Notes: generated from the sequence alone by a model not told the origin. Counted from the stretch's first letter, positions 25,094 to 33,673 are shown. The stretch: 64,000 bases of DNA from Micromonospora lupini str. Lupac 08 (GCF_000297395.2 NZ_HF570108.1:2263715-2327714); one strand, 5' to 3'. A program made the numbers and translations.

Positions 25094-26355
25094 CGAGCAC
25101 CACCGACGCGCCGGCCGCGCCGCCCGCGCCCACCGTCGCCCGGCTGCCCTCCCTGACGGGGCTGCGGTGGATCGCCGCGCTGCTGGTCTTCGGATTCCAC
25201 GCCGGGACGATGCGGATCATCGCCGAACCGGACTACAAGGCGGTGATCGACGCGCTGTTCACCCTCGGCCTGTCCGGGGTGCAGTTCTTCTTCATCCTCA
25301 GCGGCTTCGTGCTGGTCTGGTCGGCCCGCCCGGGCGGCTCCCGGCTGACCTTCTGGCGGCGGCGGATCGCGAAGATCTATCCGAACCACCTGGTGCTGTT
25401 CGCCGCCACGCTGGGGGTCGCCTGGTGGTTCGCCGACCCCGTCCTGCCGGCGGCCGCGGTGGAGAACCTGCTGCTGTTGCAGGCGTGGGACCCGAGGCCC
25501 GGCTGGTTCTACAGCATCAACACGGTGAGCTGGTCGCTGTCCTGCGAGTTCTTCTTCTACCTGTGCCTACCGCTGGCGCTGCCCCTGCTGCGCCGCGCCC
25601 GGCCGTCGGTGCTCTGGACGCTGATCATCGCGTTGCCGCTGCTGATCCTCGCGCTCTGGCCGGCGCAGCACCTGGTGCCCGAGGTCAGCCGCTGGTGGTT
25701 CACCCAGATCTTCCCGCCGGCGCGGTCGCTGGAGTTCTGGCTGGGCGCGGTGGCGGCGGAACTGATGCTGCGCGGCCTCTGGCGCGGGCCACGGCTCACG
25801 GCGGCCACCGCGATCTTCGTGGTCACCTGGGTGACCGCCGCGCAGTGGATCCCCGCCCAGTGGTGGACCACCCTGCTCGCCGTCGCGTACCTGCTGGTGA
25901 TCACCGCTGCCGCCGACGCGGACGTGAGCGGCCGGCGCTCGCCGTGGCGCTCCCGCCCGCTGGTCTGGCTCGGCGAGGTCTCCTTCGCCTTCTACCTGGT
26001 GCACGTGCTGGTCATGACGAGCGTGCTGCGGTACAGCGGCGACTGGGGGACCGGCTTCCGGGGCTGGCGCGGCCCGGCGGTGGTGCTCGGATTCCTGCTG
26101 GTGAACCTGGTGCTCGCCGGGTTGCTGCACCGCTTCGTCGAGACCCCGATGATGCGCCGGCTCGCGCCGCGCCGCCCGAGGCGACCACCGGTCGTCCCCC
26201 GACAGCGAGCCGGCGACACCGACACCGCTGTGGGCGGCAGCGCACAAGCCGCCGTCGCGGATGCCCGCGGAGCCGAAGCCGGCAGCGCCCCGACCGACGC
26301 CGGTGGCGGCAGCGGTCGGACCGACGAACGATCGTCGTACGTCGACCTGCGCTGA
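25090..26355 (+). CDS. membrane acyltransferase, AT3/OafA-like
   Basis: A 421-residue integral membrane O-acyltransferase of the acyltransferase-3 family, which moves acyl groups across or at the membrane onto surface sugars. It starts at the conserved RLPSLTGLRWIAALLVFGFHAG, with the His of the family motif. It continues with QFFFILSGFVLVWS, FWRRRIAKIYPNHL (R/K and P motif), and SWSLSCEFFFYLCLP with the conserved Glu. About ten transmembrane segments are visible. The last 70 residues are Arg/Pro then Ala/Gly/Ser low complexity. It lies divergent from GT2 at the edge of the pseudaminic acid locus and may decorate the same glycan. ATG 25090 fits the family; an extended start at GTG 24982 is possible. 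Confidence 0.85.
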   Translation: MTSTTDAPAAPPAPTVARLPSLTGLRWIAALLVFGFHAGTMRIIAEPDYKAVIDALFTLGLSGVQFFFILSGFVLVWSARPGGSRLTFWRRRIAKIYPNHLVLFAATLGVAWWFADPVLPAAAVENLLLLQAWDPRPGWFYSINTVSWSLSCEFFFYLCLPLALPLLRRARPSVLWTLIIALPLLILALWPAQHLVPEVSRWWFTQIFPPARSLEFWLGAVAAELMLRGLWRGPRLTAATAIFVVTWVTAAQWIPAQWWTTLLAVAYLLVITAAADADVSGRRSPWRSRPLVWLGEVSFAFYLVHVLVMTSVLRYSGDWGTGFRGWRGPAVVLGFLLVNLVLAGLLHRFVETPMMRRLAPRRPRRPPVVPRQRAGDTDTAVGGSAQAAVADARGAEAGSAPTDAGGGSGRTDERSSYVDLR

Positions 26356-26436
26356 CCCGTCCACCCTGGTCGGAAGCGGTCGGCGCGGCGTGGGCCGACA
26401 CGCCCGGCGTCGATGCGCGTGGGTCGCCGTCGGCGG

Positions 26437-26442
26437 TAGCGT
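26437..26442 (+). promoter_or_regulatory. -10 box TAGCGT, leaderless type
   Basis: TAGCGT lies exactly six bases before GTG 26449, which has no ribosome-binding site. This fits a leaderless message and supports the chosen start. Confidence 0.5.
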
Positions 26443-26448
26443 GGGAAC

Positions 26449-26895
26449 GTGCTTCCGGTCGCGCTCACCTGTCCCCTGTGGTGGGTGGCGCGCTGGGCGA
26501 CACGGGTGCTGACCAGCCTCGCTGTCATCGCCGCCCTGGCCCTCGGCGCCGCCGCGCCCCTTCCCGGCTCGCCGGCGCCGACCGCCGCGGCGTCGACGTT
26601 CGCCGTCGAGCCGCCCGCGTCGTCCGACCGACCCGCCGTAACCGCCACCCGGCCCGCGCCGCCCACCGTCGACGGCCAGGCCGTCCCCCGCGACAGCGCC
26701 ACCGTCGGCGAGGCTGGCTCGGCGTGGTCGGCCGACCCGCCGCCTGTGCTGCACGGCCGTCCGGGCGACCTGCCCGCCGCGTCGACAGGCGTGGCGTCGG
26801 CGCCTGCGACCTCCGACTGGTCACCCCGCGTCGACACCGCGGGCAGCCGGGCTCCCCGGGCCCCACCGGAGCGGCGCATCACACCGGGCCGCTGA
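26449..26895 (+). CDS. small exported or membrane-anchored protein, unknown function
   Basis: A 148-residue protein with a hydrophobic N-terminal segment (WWVARWATRVLTSLAVIAALALG begins at about residue 11; only the pattern matters here). An Ala/Pro/Ser/Thr-rich extracytoplasmic tail without recognisable domains follows. Composition is typical of cell-wall-spanning linkers. The GTG start is supported by a TAGCGT box six bases upstream. The last codons (TPGR and stop) are the first unit of an 18-base tandem repeat that continues past the stop, so there are several in-frame stop codons in a row. The 94 bases upstream hold nothing else. I do not recognise the family; it may be lineage-specific. 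Confidence 0.45.
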   Translation: MLPVALTCPLWWVARWATRVLTSLAVIAALALGAAAPLPGSPAPTAAASTFAVEPPASSDRPAVTATRPAPPTVDGQAVPRDSATVGEAGSAWSADPPPVLHGRPGDLPAASTGVASAPATSDWSPRVDTAGSRAPRAPPERRITPGR

Positions 26896-26935
26896 CCCCA
26901 CCCGGGCCGCTGACCCCACCCGGGCCGCTGACCCG
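26884..26935 (+). repeat. 18-bp tandem repeat spanning the stop codon
   Basis: CCGGGCCGCTGACCCCAC occurs twice in full and once in part. A further degenerate copy lies around 26970. The TGA in the first unit is the stop of the preceding gene, and the later units repeat it in the same frame. Confidence 0.85.
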
Positions 26936-27172
26936 CCCGGGCCGCACCCATCGGGCCGCAGCAGCCTCACCCGGGCCGCTGACCCGTACCGGGCTCTGAC
27001 GCCCAGGGCCCCCGCTCCGCACGGAAGCACCGAGCCGTCAGACCGGAGCACCGAGGCGCCGGGCCCAGCGTCCCGCCGCACCTGTCGACACACCAACTCC
27101 ACACCAGCCGACCCGTGGGCCATCGACCCTCGTTCGGCTTCCCCATCGCAACGTGCCTCCGAGGTGCCGACA

Positions 27173-27943
27173 ATGGAAACCGTCGTCTTCTATCAGTTCC
27201 TGACCGAGGTGCCCCAGGCTGCCGCCATCTGGTCGGCCCTGTTCCTGCTGGCACTGACCGTCCTCGCCGTGCTGGTGGCCCGTCCGGAGCGGGACTCGCC
27301 GGCGTCCGAGCCGGCGCCGCCGGCACCCACCCCCCGCGAGGTGGCCGCCGCCGAGGTCGCCGATCTGCGCCGGTACGCCGAGGAGGTGGCCGTGGCCGCC
27401 GCCCGCGCCGCCCAGACCGCCCGGCGACGACGCGCTGACTGGCTGATCACTCAGGAGGAGGCGCAGGGGGCCTGGTCCCGGTACGACGAGGCGGACACCG
27501 CGGCCCGCCGCCTCGCCGGCGCCGGTGCGCTGCCGACCCCGCGTACCCCGCACACCCCTGCCGAGTACGCCGCACGGGAGCGCTACCTGCACCGCGCCGC
27601 GATGGCCGCGCACTGGCGTGGAGAGTTGACCATGGCGCAGCTCGCGGACGTGTTCGGGCACCGGCGCGGCTGGGATCCCCGCCGGCACCCGGTCGAGCAG
27701 GAGGTGCGGCTCATCCGGGCGATCCGTGACGCGCGGCTGGCCGACCACCGGGCAGCCGCCGAGCGGGAGCGGTCGGCCTGGCGGGACGCGGAGCTGGCCG
27801 CGGAGTCGGCGCGCGCCCTCGCCGAGGAGGCGTACGCGGCGACGGCCCGGTTGTGGCCGGACCCGGTGCCGTCCCGTCGCGCGACGATCGGGGCGTCGCG
27901 TCCGGCCGTCGTGGCGCGCTGGCGTCCGGTCCGGGCGGGTTGA
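27173..27943 (+). CDS. single-pass membrane protein with long helical cytoplasmic domain
   Basis: A 256-residue protein. Residues about 10-40 form one transmembrane helix (IWSALFLLALTVLAVLVA). A Pro-rich linker follows, then a long Ala/Arg/Glu-rich region (VADLRRYAEEVAVAAARA, and later AERERSAWRDAELAAESAR) with strong coiled-coil character. No enzyme motif is visible. The GHRRGWDPRRHPVEQEVRLIR segment in the middle is the only non-repetitive patch. ATG 27173 is taken because GAGGTG lies upstream; GTG 27164 is an in-frame alternative. It may be a scaffold or septum-type protein, but nothing in the sequence proves this. The next 670 bases have no confident gene apart from a short ORF and contain the riboswitch. 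Confidence 0.6.
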   Translation: METVVFYQFLTEVPQAAAIWSALFLLALTVLAVLVARPERDSPASEPAPPAPTPREVAAAEVADLRRYAEEVAVAAARAAQTARRRRADWLITQEEAQGAWSRYDEADTAARRLAGAGALPTPRTPHTPAEYAARERYLHRAAMAAHWRGELTMAQLADVFGHRRGWDPRRHPVEQEVRLIRAIRDARLADHRAAAERERSAWRDAELAAESARALAEEAYAATARLWPDPVPSRRATIGASRPAVVARWRPVRAG

Positions 27944-28225
27944 GCCCGATCTGTTATGTGAGGCCGGTCACCGGCAGCGAAAATCGGGCGACCGGCTCGA
28001 TCGGTGGGCATTGTTCCCGCAATTGTCGCGGTGTTTCCAGCGGCCTGTCCGGTTGTCGCCCATGGACGCCTCGGCAACCGGTTGTCCCATCGAGTCACGT
28101 CAGCGGCAATACGCGCAGAAATTGTCGCGCCGGACGACGTTCACGCAGGTGGACACCGCTTGGCAGGGTGAGTCTCGGCCAGTACTGTCGTCCCGTCCGG
28201 TGCGGTAACCGATCGCAGGATGCGA

Positions 28226-28368
28226 CGCCGCGCCGACCCGCTCAATCGTGATCAACGAACCGGGGACCCACAGTAAGTCCGGGGTGAATCCGCGAGCCAC
28301 GGCCCGCGGTAGGGCGATCTTCCCGCCCGAATCCGTCAGCTAACCCGGTAGGCGGTGACGGAAGGAGT
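28226..28368 (+). promoter_or_regulatory. cyclic-di-AMP riboswitch (ydaO-type)
   Basis: The conserved core of the ydaO/yuaA class is present in order: GAACCGGGGACCCA, then GGGGTGAATCC, GGTAGGGCGATCTTCCCGCC, then CGAATCCGTCAGCTAACC and GTAGGCGG, closing at GGAAGGAG. These are the signature segments of the c-di-AMP aptamer and occur in the right order and spacing. It lies about 245 bases upstream of the C39-type peptidase gene. In actinobacteria this class often controls cell-wall hydrolases, usually as an OFF switch. The sequence from 27944 to 28225 holds nothing I can assign. Between the aptamer and the peptidase gene there is only a doubtful 28-codon ORF and GC-rich sequence that could form an expression platform. 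Confidence 0.9.
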
Positions 28369-28377
28369 TCCATCCTC

Positions 28378-28464
28378 GTGCAGCACCTTTCCACCCCTCG
28401 ATTGTTCCCACGCCTCCACGGCGTCGCGGTGCCCCCGCTCATCCGCCTCGTGACGGTGAGCTGA
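28378..28464 (+). CDS. possible 28-codon leader ORF after the riboswitch
   Basis: GTG 28378 lies about ten bases after GAAGGAG at the end of the aptamer and opens 28 codons (MQHLSTPRLF...RLVTVS) before TGA. No homology is recognisable. It could be chance, since GC-rich sequence gives many short open frames. Confidence 0.2.
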   Translation: MQHLSTPRLFPRLHGVAVPPLIRLVTVS

Positions 28465-28613
28465 CCCCCCGGGTCGCCGCCTTTTCCGCCCGGCCGCGCC
28501 GGGCGATCCCCTGAGCGGTTCACCATCCGCGGACGACGGTCCGCGCGCTGGCGCCTGCCCGGATACCGGCCGCGCCCGGTGTGCCGCTCTCCCCCCGAAC
28601 CGTGGAGGACCCC

Positions 28614-29444
28614 GTGAAGCACACCCTGCAGCGTCAGCTCCGTCGCCTCGCGACCGAGCGCCCGTACCAGATCGTCGCCGCCTCCGCCGCGGCCCTCGCG
28701 ATCGCCACCACGACCGGTGTCCTGCTCGCCGACGCCGATGGAGCCCCGGCCAGCGAGCACACCGCGACCACAGTCGCCGAGATGCGCAGCGACGCCATCG
28801 CATCGCGCGGCCAGGCACGCGTCGCGCCCTCCTCGGCCGCGCCGAGCACCGCCGCCCCGGCCACCAGTGCCGCCTCGCCCGCCGCGAAGGCCACGAGCAA
28901 CCCCGACCTCACCCGTAAGCCGACGCCCCCGAAGCCGCCCGCGACCAAGGTGCTCGACTACGACTACGAGGCGCAGAACACGTACTACAACTGCGGCCCG
29001 GCAGCCACCCGCAACGCCCTCAGCGCCAGCGGCATCGACCGTACGCAGGAGGAGCTCGGCGCCGAGCTGGGCACCACCGAGATGGGCACCAACTCGGCCG
29101 AGGACACCACCCGGGTGCTCAACGCCGAGGTGAAGGGCTCCCCGTACCGGACCCGGATGTTCGAGGGCGCGCCCAGCCCGGCGCAGATGGACCGTCTCCA
29201 AGCCGACGTCGTCAAGGCCATCACCGACGGCCGCGGCGTGGTCGCCAACGTCGTCGGCGACGCCACCGACACCGACGGCGGCTGGCACTCCTACGGCGGC
29301 GGGCACTACATCGCCGTCGTGGGCTACAAGGACAACGGCCGCACCGTGCGGATCGCCGACTCGGCGAACCCGGCCGACCCGTCGTACTGGATCACCACGA
29401 TCGACCTGGCCAACTGGATCGCCAGCCGGGGCTACTCCGCCTGA
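28614..29444 (+). CDS. secreted C39-type cysteine peptidase-like protein
   Basis: A 276-residue exported protein. The start has LRRLATERP then a hydrophobic stretch (IVAASAAALAIATTTGVLLA), a signal or anchor. A Ser/Ala/Pro linker to about residue 110 follows, and then a papain-like domain. NTYYNCGPAATRNALSA carries the catalytic Cys with the CGPA context of C39 peptidases, GGGHYIAVVGY carries the His, and RIADSANPADPSYW carries the Asp/Asn. The substrate is unknown; wall-associated processing or peptide cleavage is plausible. GTG 28614 has GGAGGA five bases upstream. The gene is controlled by the upstream c-di-AMP riboswitch and ends in a strong hairpin, so it is a single-gene unit tied to envelope stress. 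Confidence 0.82.
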   Translation: MKHTLQRQLRRLATERPYQIVAASAAALAIATTTGVLLADADGAPASEHTATTVAEMRSDAIASRGQARVAPSSAAPSTAAPATSAASPAAKATSNPDLTRKPTPPKPPATKVLDYDYEAQNTYYNCGPAATRNALSASGIDRTQEELGAELGTTEMGTNSAEDTTRVLNAEVKGSPYRTRMFEGAPSPAQMDRLQADVVKAITDGRGVVANVVGDATDTDGGWHSYGGGHYIAVVGYKDNGRTVRIADSANPADPSYWITTIDLANWIASRGYSA

Positions 29445-29454
29445 CCCAGGCGCT

Positions 29455-29501
29455 GACGCCGCGGGCGCCGTCCCCCACGAGGGGCCGGTGCCCGCGGCGT
29501 C
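29455..29501 (+). terminator. 12-bp hairpin terminator
   Basis: GACGCCGCGGGC and GCCCGCGGCGTC form a perfect stem around a 23-base loop that itself contains CCCC/GGGG. It starts 11 bases after the peptidase stop codon. Confidence 0.8.
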
Positions 29502-29561
29502 GTCGTGTCGCTGCCGATGACGGCTCTCGTACCGGGCCGTGAACCGTGGGAGACTGCGGCC

Positions 29562-30308
29562 GTGGTGGACGAATCGGGTGGTCACGCCGGCCGTGGGCCG
29601 ATCCTGCTGCTGCTGCACGGCATGGGAGCGACGGGCGACGTGTGGCTACCCTGGGCGCCACTGCTGGAGCAGCACTGGCCAGGGCGGTGGTTGGCGCCGG
29701 ATCTCGCCGGCCACGGCTGGTCGGCGCCGCTGTCGTCGTACTCCTTCGAGGCGTTCGCCCAGCGGATCGGGCAGGGCCTGGCCTCCGACGACCGCGTCGT
29801 CGTGCTCGGCCACTCGCTGGGTGGAGTGGTCGGCCTGACGCTTGCGGCCCGCGCCGCCCGGCTGCCGGTCGACGCGGTGGTCGGGTTGGGCATCAAGGCG
29901 GTCTGGTCACCCGCCGAGCTGACCCGCGCGGCGGAGCTCGCCGCCCGTCCGGTCGGCTGGTTCGCCAGCCGCGCCGAGGCCGCCCGCCGCTACCTGCGGG
30001 TCGCCGGCCTCACCGGCCTGGTCTCCCCGGACGACCCGATGGTGGACGCCGGCCTGCGTCAGGTCGACGGCCGGTGGTGGCTCGCGATGGACACGACCGC
30101 GTTCGCCGTCGGCGAGCCCGACCTGACCGGGCTGCTGGCGGCGACCGACGTGCCGGTGCTGCTGGCGCGCGGCGAGCACGACCCGATGGTCACCGACGCG
30201 CAGCTCAAGGAGTACGGCGTGCCGGTCGCCACGCTGCCGGGCCTCGGCCACAACGCGCACCTGGAGGACCCGGCCGCCGTGCTGGCGCTGCTGGACCCGT
30301 ACCGCTGA
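29562..30308 (+). CDS. alpha/beta-fold hydrolase
   Basis: A 248-residue hydrolase with the full catalytic set. LLLLHGMGATGDVW is the oxyanion strand, VVVLGHSLGGVVG carries the nucleophilic Ser, LLARGEHDPMV the Asp, and LPGLGHNAHLEDP the His. A helical cap lies between the nucleophile and the acid. Substrate is not predictable; such proteins include esterases, lactonases and epoxide hydrolases. GTG 29562 is preferred because GGGAG lies nine bases upstream and the protein then starts close to the first strand. The frame is open to GTG 29505, which would sit next to the terminator stem. The gene converges on the minus-strand polymerase gene, with only four bases between the two stops. Confidence 0.85.
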   Translation: MVDESGGHAGRGPILLLLHGMGATGDVWLPWAPLLEQHWPGRWLAPDLAGHGWSAPLSSYSFEAFAQRIGQGLASDDRVVVLGHSLGGVVGLTLAARAARLPVDAVVGLGIKAVWSPAELTRAAELAARPVGWFASRAEAARRYLRVAGLTGLVSPDDPMVDAGLRQVDGRWWLAMDTTAFAVGEPDLTGLLAATDVPVLLARGEHDPMVTDAQLKEYGVPVATLPGLGHNAHLEDPAAVLALLDPYR

Positions 30309-30312
30309 GCTG

Positions 30313-31983
30313 CTAGACCGGTGCGGACGTGACCAGGTGCTCCGCCGGCTCCAGTTCCCCGCGCGCGGCGGTCAGGAACGCCTCGGCGTACGACTCGGCG
30401 GGGAAGTCACCCAGGTAGCGGCGGCGGGTGGCCCAGCGCTCCTCGGCCAGCGGATCGGTGTCCAGCAGTGCGGTGAGCACAGCGTCCACGTTCGACATGT
30501 CGCGCCGCAGCACGTAGCCCGACCCGGCCAGCGGGAAACGCTCGGTGAACCGGTCGCCCTCGTCGCCCATGTCGGTCACTGCGTACGGCTTGCCGGAGTA
30601 GAGGTAGTCCGAGATCACGCCGGACACGTCGGAGACCAGCGCGTCCGAGCGGTTGACGCAGTCGGTCAGGCTCAGCTCCCGGGCGGCCGCGCCGACCACG
30701 TGCTGGCGGCCGCTGCGGGCCCGGTCGGCGACGAGCAGCTCGGTCAGGCGGCCCAACTGGCGTGCCGACGCCGGGTTCTGCGCCGTGTACGGGTGAGCCC
30801 GCAGGATCACCGTCGCGCCGCGCGCCAACAGCCGTCGCAGCAGCTCCTCGGCCACCGGCAGCGAGCAGTAGTCGGCGTCGGCGTGGTGCCCCGTCCAGGT
30901 CGGGGTGTAGAGCACCGTCGGGTTCGCGAGGCCGCGCGCCGGCTCCCGGCGTACGTCGATCGACTCGACCTGCGGACGGCCCACCACGACGAACTTGTCC
31001 GCCGGGATCCGCACCCCGGCGCGGGCGTACCTGTCGATCGCCGCCGGACCCGCCACGAAGATCCGGTCGAAGATCCCCGACACCGGGTTGGCGCTCGGCG
31101 CCTTGTCGCTGTCGCCGTGGTGCAGCTGGATGTGGGTGAGCTGGGTGAACCGGACGCAGTGGCTGTTCTTCGCGCCGTGGTTGACGTAGAACGCCACCCG
31201 CAGGCTCGGCACCAGCGCCTCGTCGATCGCCCGCAGGGTGGGGCAGTAGACCACCGGAGCGTCGGTCGCCGCCGCGATGGGCGCCAGGAACTCCGGCTCA
31301 CGCACCAGGACCAGGAACGGCCGGCCGATCCGCTCCAGGTACGGCAGCCACATGGTGACCTGGTACTCCGAGCCGGGCGGCGCGGAGAAGTAGAGCAGGA
31401 ACTCGGGCTGGTGCCGGCGCAGCGCGCGGGCCACCGGTCCACCGCCGACGGTGGGCCGGAACCGCCGCCGGGCCAGGTCCAGCGCGACCGCCCCGGCGCC
31501 GGCGCCGACCAGGAGGCCGGCGGCCAGCGCCACGGCGGCCGGCAGCGCCAGTGCGGCGGCGACTGCCACGGCGGCGAGCAGCCCGAGCAGGGCGACGCCG
31601 AGTTGGTCGGCGATCAGCGGGGTCCAGCTGCGTACCGGCAGGTTTGCCGCCCGGACCTCCAGGTTGCCGGCGGTCCGCAGCGGTCCCACCAGGAGCACCA
31701 GCCCCAGCAGGACCAGCGCGGTGGCGGCCAGCGCCGGGTCGAACCCGTCGTCGAGCCGCCGGGAGTAGCCGACCAGGACCGCGGCGGCGATGAGCGCCGT
31801 CTCGGCGACGAGGTCGGCGCCGGGCCGGATCCGCTGCTCGGCGTACGCCGCGACAAGCGCGCCGACGGCGAGCGCCAGCCCCCACCCGGTGGCGCCGGTC
31901 AGCGCCACCACGACGAACGCCAGCACCGCCAGACCGACGCTCAGGCACCGGGCGGCCAGCTTTCGGACCAGGTCACCACGCAT
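30313..31983 (-). CDS. CDP-polyol phosphotransferase-like teichoic acid polymerase 1
   Basis: A 556-residue protein with about six hydrophobic helices in the first 190 residues and a C-terminal GT-B-like domain of the CDP-glycerol glycerophosphotransferase family (TagB/TagF/TarL). That family adds polyol-phosphate units to wall teichoic acid. Family marks are FYVNHGAKNSHC, LHHGDSDKAPSAN (the HGxxxK motif), IPADKFVVVGRPQVE, TVLYTPTWTGHH, VILRAHPYT and the donor-binding SDALVSDVSGVISDYLYSGKP. The HGDSDK form is shared with the second copy at 38856 and differs from the usual HGTPLK. The membrane part is not typical of soluble TagF proteins. It is the last gene of the tar-like group; the start overlaps nothing. 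Confidence 0.85.
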   Translation of the reverse strand: MRGDLVRKLAARCLSVGLAVLAFVVVALTGATGWGLALAVGALVAAYAEQRIRPGADLVAETALIAAAVLVGYSRRLDDGFDPALAATALVLLGLVLLVGPLRTAGNLEVRAANLPVRSWTPLIADQLGVALLGLLAAVAVAAALALPAAVALAAGLLVGAGAGAVALDLARRRFRPTVGGGPVARALRRHQPEFLLYFSAPPGSEYQVTMWLPYLERIGRPFLVLVREPEFLAPIAAATDAPVVYCPTLRAIDEALVPSLRVAFYVNHGAKNSHCVRFTQLTHIQLHHGDSDKAPSANPVSGIFDRIFVAGPAAIDRYARAGVRIPADKFVVVGRPQVESIDVRREPARGLANPTVLYTPTWTGHHADADYCSLPVAEELLRRLLARGATVILRAHPYTAQNPASARQLGRLTELLVADRARSGRQHVVGAAARELSLTDCVNRSDALVSDVSGVISDYLYSGKPYAVTDMGDEGDRFTERFPLAGSGYVLRRDMSNVDAVLTALLDTDPLAEERWATRRRYLGDFPAESYAEAFLTAARGELEPAEHLVTSAPV

Positions 31984-32022
31984 GTCGTTCCGTTCGCCGC
32001 CGTCGGAGTTCCGTCGCCCGCG

Positions 32023-33528
32023 TCAGCTCGCGGAGGTCGCGGCCGCCGCGGCCTCGGCCCGCGCCGGCTGGGCCGGCACCGACGGACCGTCACCGGGCGC
32101 CCGGCGTACGTCGATGACCTGACCGGTCAGGTCGGAGATCAGCACGTCGAGCGAGGACTGGGCGACGGCCTCCGCCGCGAGCAGGGTGTGCTCCGGCTCC
32201 TCGCCGAACGCCCGGGTCCGCATCGGGGTCGCGGTCCGCTCCGGGTTGATGCAGTTGACGCGGACGCCGACGTCGGCCCACTCGTCGGCCAGCGCCTGGG
32301 TCAGGTTGACCAGGGCGGCCTTGGTGGCCGAGTAGAGCGCGTAGCGGGCCCGACCCCGGGTGTACGAGCTGGAGGTGTAGAGCAGCAGCTGACCCTTGGT
32401 CTGTTGCAGGTACGGAAGGGCCTGCCGGGCGATGGTCACCGGGCCGACGAAGTTGACCTGCAACAGCCGGTCCATCGTCTCCTCGTCCATCTCGGCGAGG
32501 GCGCCCTTCTCCAGGATCCCGGCGGTGACCACCACGTGGTCGATCCGGCCGGTGGCCTCGAAGGCGGTCGTCAGCGCGGCCTCGACGTCCTCGGCGCGCT
32601 CCACGTGGGTGCCGGTGGTGGAGCGGCTGAACGGGAAGACCTGCGCGCCGTAGCGCTGGGCCAGCTCGGTCAGCTCGTGGCCGATGCCGTAGCTGCCGCC
32701 GAACACCACGATGGTGCGGCCGGTCAGCTCCTCGGTGTAGCTGCGGTGGTCGGTCAGCCGGGGCGCCTGCGCCGCGGCGAGCTGGAAGAGCTTGTCGGCC
32801 AGGTGCACGTCGACCGGGTGGGTGACCTTGATGTTCTCGTCCGAGCCGTCGATCACCTTGATCGGGGTTCCCGGCAGGTAGCGCAGCACCACGCCGCAGT
32901 CGTCGGTGGCGGCGAAGTCCGGGTCACCCTCGGCGATCCGGTACGCCTCGCGGATGGTGGGGGAGCGGAACGCCTGCGGGGTCTGTCCCCGGCGCAGCCG
33001 GGAGCGCACCGGGATGTCGGTGATGCAGTCGTTGTCGTCCACCTGGATGATCGTGTCGGCGGAGGGGATGGCGACGTCGACGGCGGTGTAGGTCCAGAGC
33101 GCGTTCACGCACTCGCGGACGATCCGGCCGCTGAGCAGCGGGCGTACCGCGTCGTGGAAGAGGATGTTGCAGTCGGCCGGGCCGACGGCGTCCAGCGCGA
33201 TCCGGGTGGTCGCGTTGCGGGTGTCGCCACCCTCGATCACCTTCGTGACCTTGCGCAGGCCGGCCTTCTCGACGATCTGCCGGGCGTCCTCGACGTGGCC
33301 GGTGGCCATCAGCACGATGATCTCGTCGATCTCCGGGGCGGCCTCGAAGACGGCCAGGGTGTGCTCGATGATCGGCTTGCCGGCGATCTTCAGCAGCTGC
33401 TTGGGGATGCCGAGACCCAGCCGGGTCCCGGTGCCTCCGGCCAGCACCACGGCCACTGTCCGCGAGGGCCGCCACGGTACGGGGGTCTCCGTCGCGGCGT
33501 CCGGGCCAGTGGTCTGGTCCTGCGTCAT
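32023..33528 (-). CDS. fused cytidylyltransferase / SDR reductase (CDP-ribitol-type synthase)
   Basis: A 501-residue two-domain enzyme. Residues about 20-260 are an IspD/TarI-type cytidylyltransferase: VAVVLAGGTGTRLG, PKQLLKIAGKPIIEHTL, FHDAVRPLLS, RRGQTPQAF and ATDDCGVVLRYLPG. Residues about 275-480 are a short-chain reductase with IVVFGGSYGIGHELTEL, then LLYTSSSYTRGRARYALYSATK. The order matches the Haemophilus Acs1/Bcs1 enzymes, which reduce ribulose-5-phosphate and make CDP-ribitol. Here it probably supplies CDP-ribitol or a similar CDP-polyol to the two polymerases. ATG 33528 has GAGGA upstream. It lies between polymerase 1 and the ABC exporter genes, with its own upstream region after a terminator. 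Confidence 0.87.
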   Translation of the reverse strand: MTQDQTTGPDAATETPVPWRPSRTVAVVLAGGTGTRLGLGIPKQLLKIAGKPIIEHTLAVFEAAPEIDEIIVLMATGHVEDARQIVEKAGLRKVTKVIEGGDTRNATTRIALDAVGPADCNILFHDAVRPLLSGRIVRECVNALWTYTAVDVAIPSADTIIQVDDNDCITDIPVRSRLRRGQTPQAFRSPTIREAYRIAEGDPDFAATDDCGVVLRYLPGTPIKVIDGSDENIKVTHPVDVHLADKLFQLAAAQAPRLTDHRSYTEELTGRTIVVFGGSYGIGHELTELAQRYGAQVFPFSRSTTGTHVERAEDVEAALTTAFEATGRIDHVVVTAGILEKGALAEMDEETMDRLLQVNFVGPVTIARQALPYLQQTKGQLLLYTSSSYTRGRARYALYSATKAALVNLTQALADEWADVGVRVNCINPERTATPMRTRAFGEEPEHTLLAAEAVAQSSLDVLISDLTGQVIDVRRAPGDGPSVPAQPARAEAAAAATSAS

Positions 33529-33604
33529 TGCCGGATCCTCACTCTCTACGAATGCGTTAACGGAAGGTTCCGCCCGAGCGGCGACGGAATGAACCTTAAC
33601 GCGC

Positions 33605-33638
33605 GGACCGCGCCGCCCCAACGCGGGCGACGCGGTCC
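33605..33638 (-). terminator. hairpin terminator after the ABC ATPase gene
   Basis: GGACCGCG-C-CGCCC pairs with GGGCG-A-CGCGGTCC, with one mismatch, around a short loop. It separates the exporter genes from the cytidylyltransferase gene, which therefore needs its own promoter in 33529-33604. Confidence 0.7.
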
Positions 33639-33673
33639 TGGTGCCGTGTCGATGCCGGTGGTTGGCCGGCACT

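Noticed and set aside
16923..33561. GTTAAC motifs near pseB (two copies), 24931 and 33556
   Set aside because: At this base composition roughly three such hexamers are expected by chance in the window and low-AT coding sequence disfavours them, so only the close pair upstream of pseB is kept as a weak feature.
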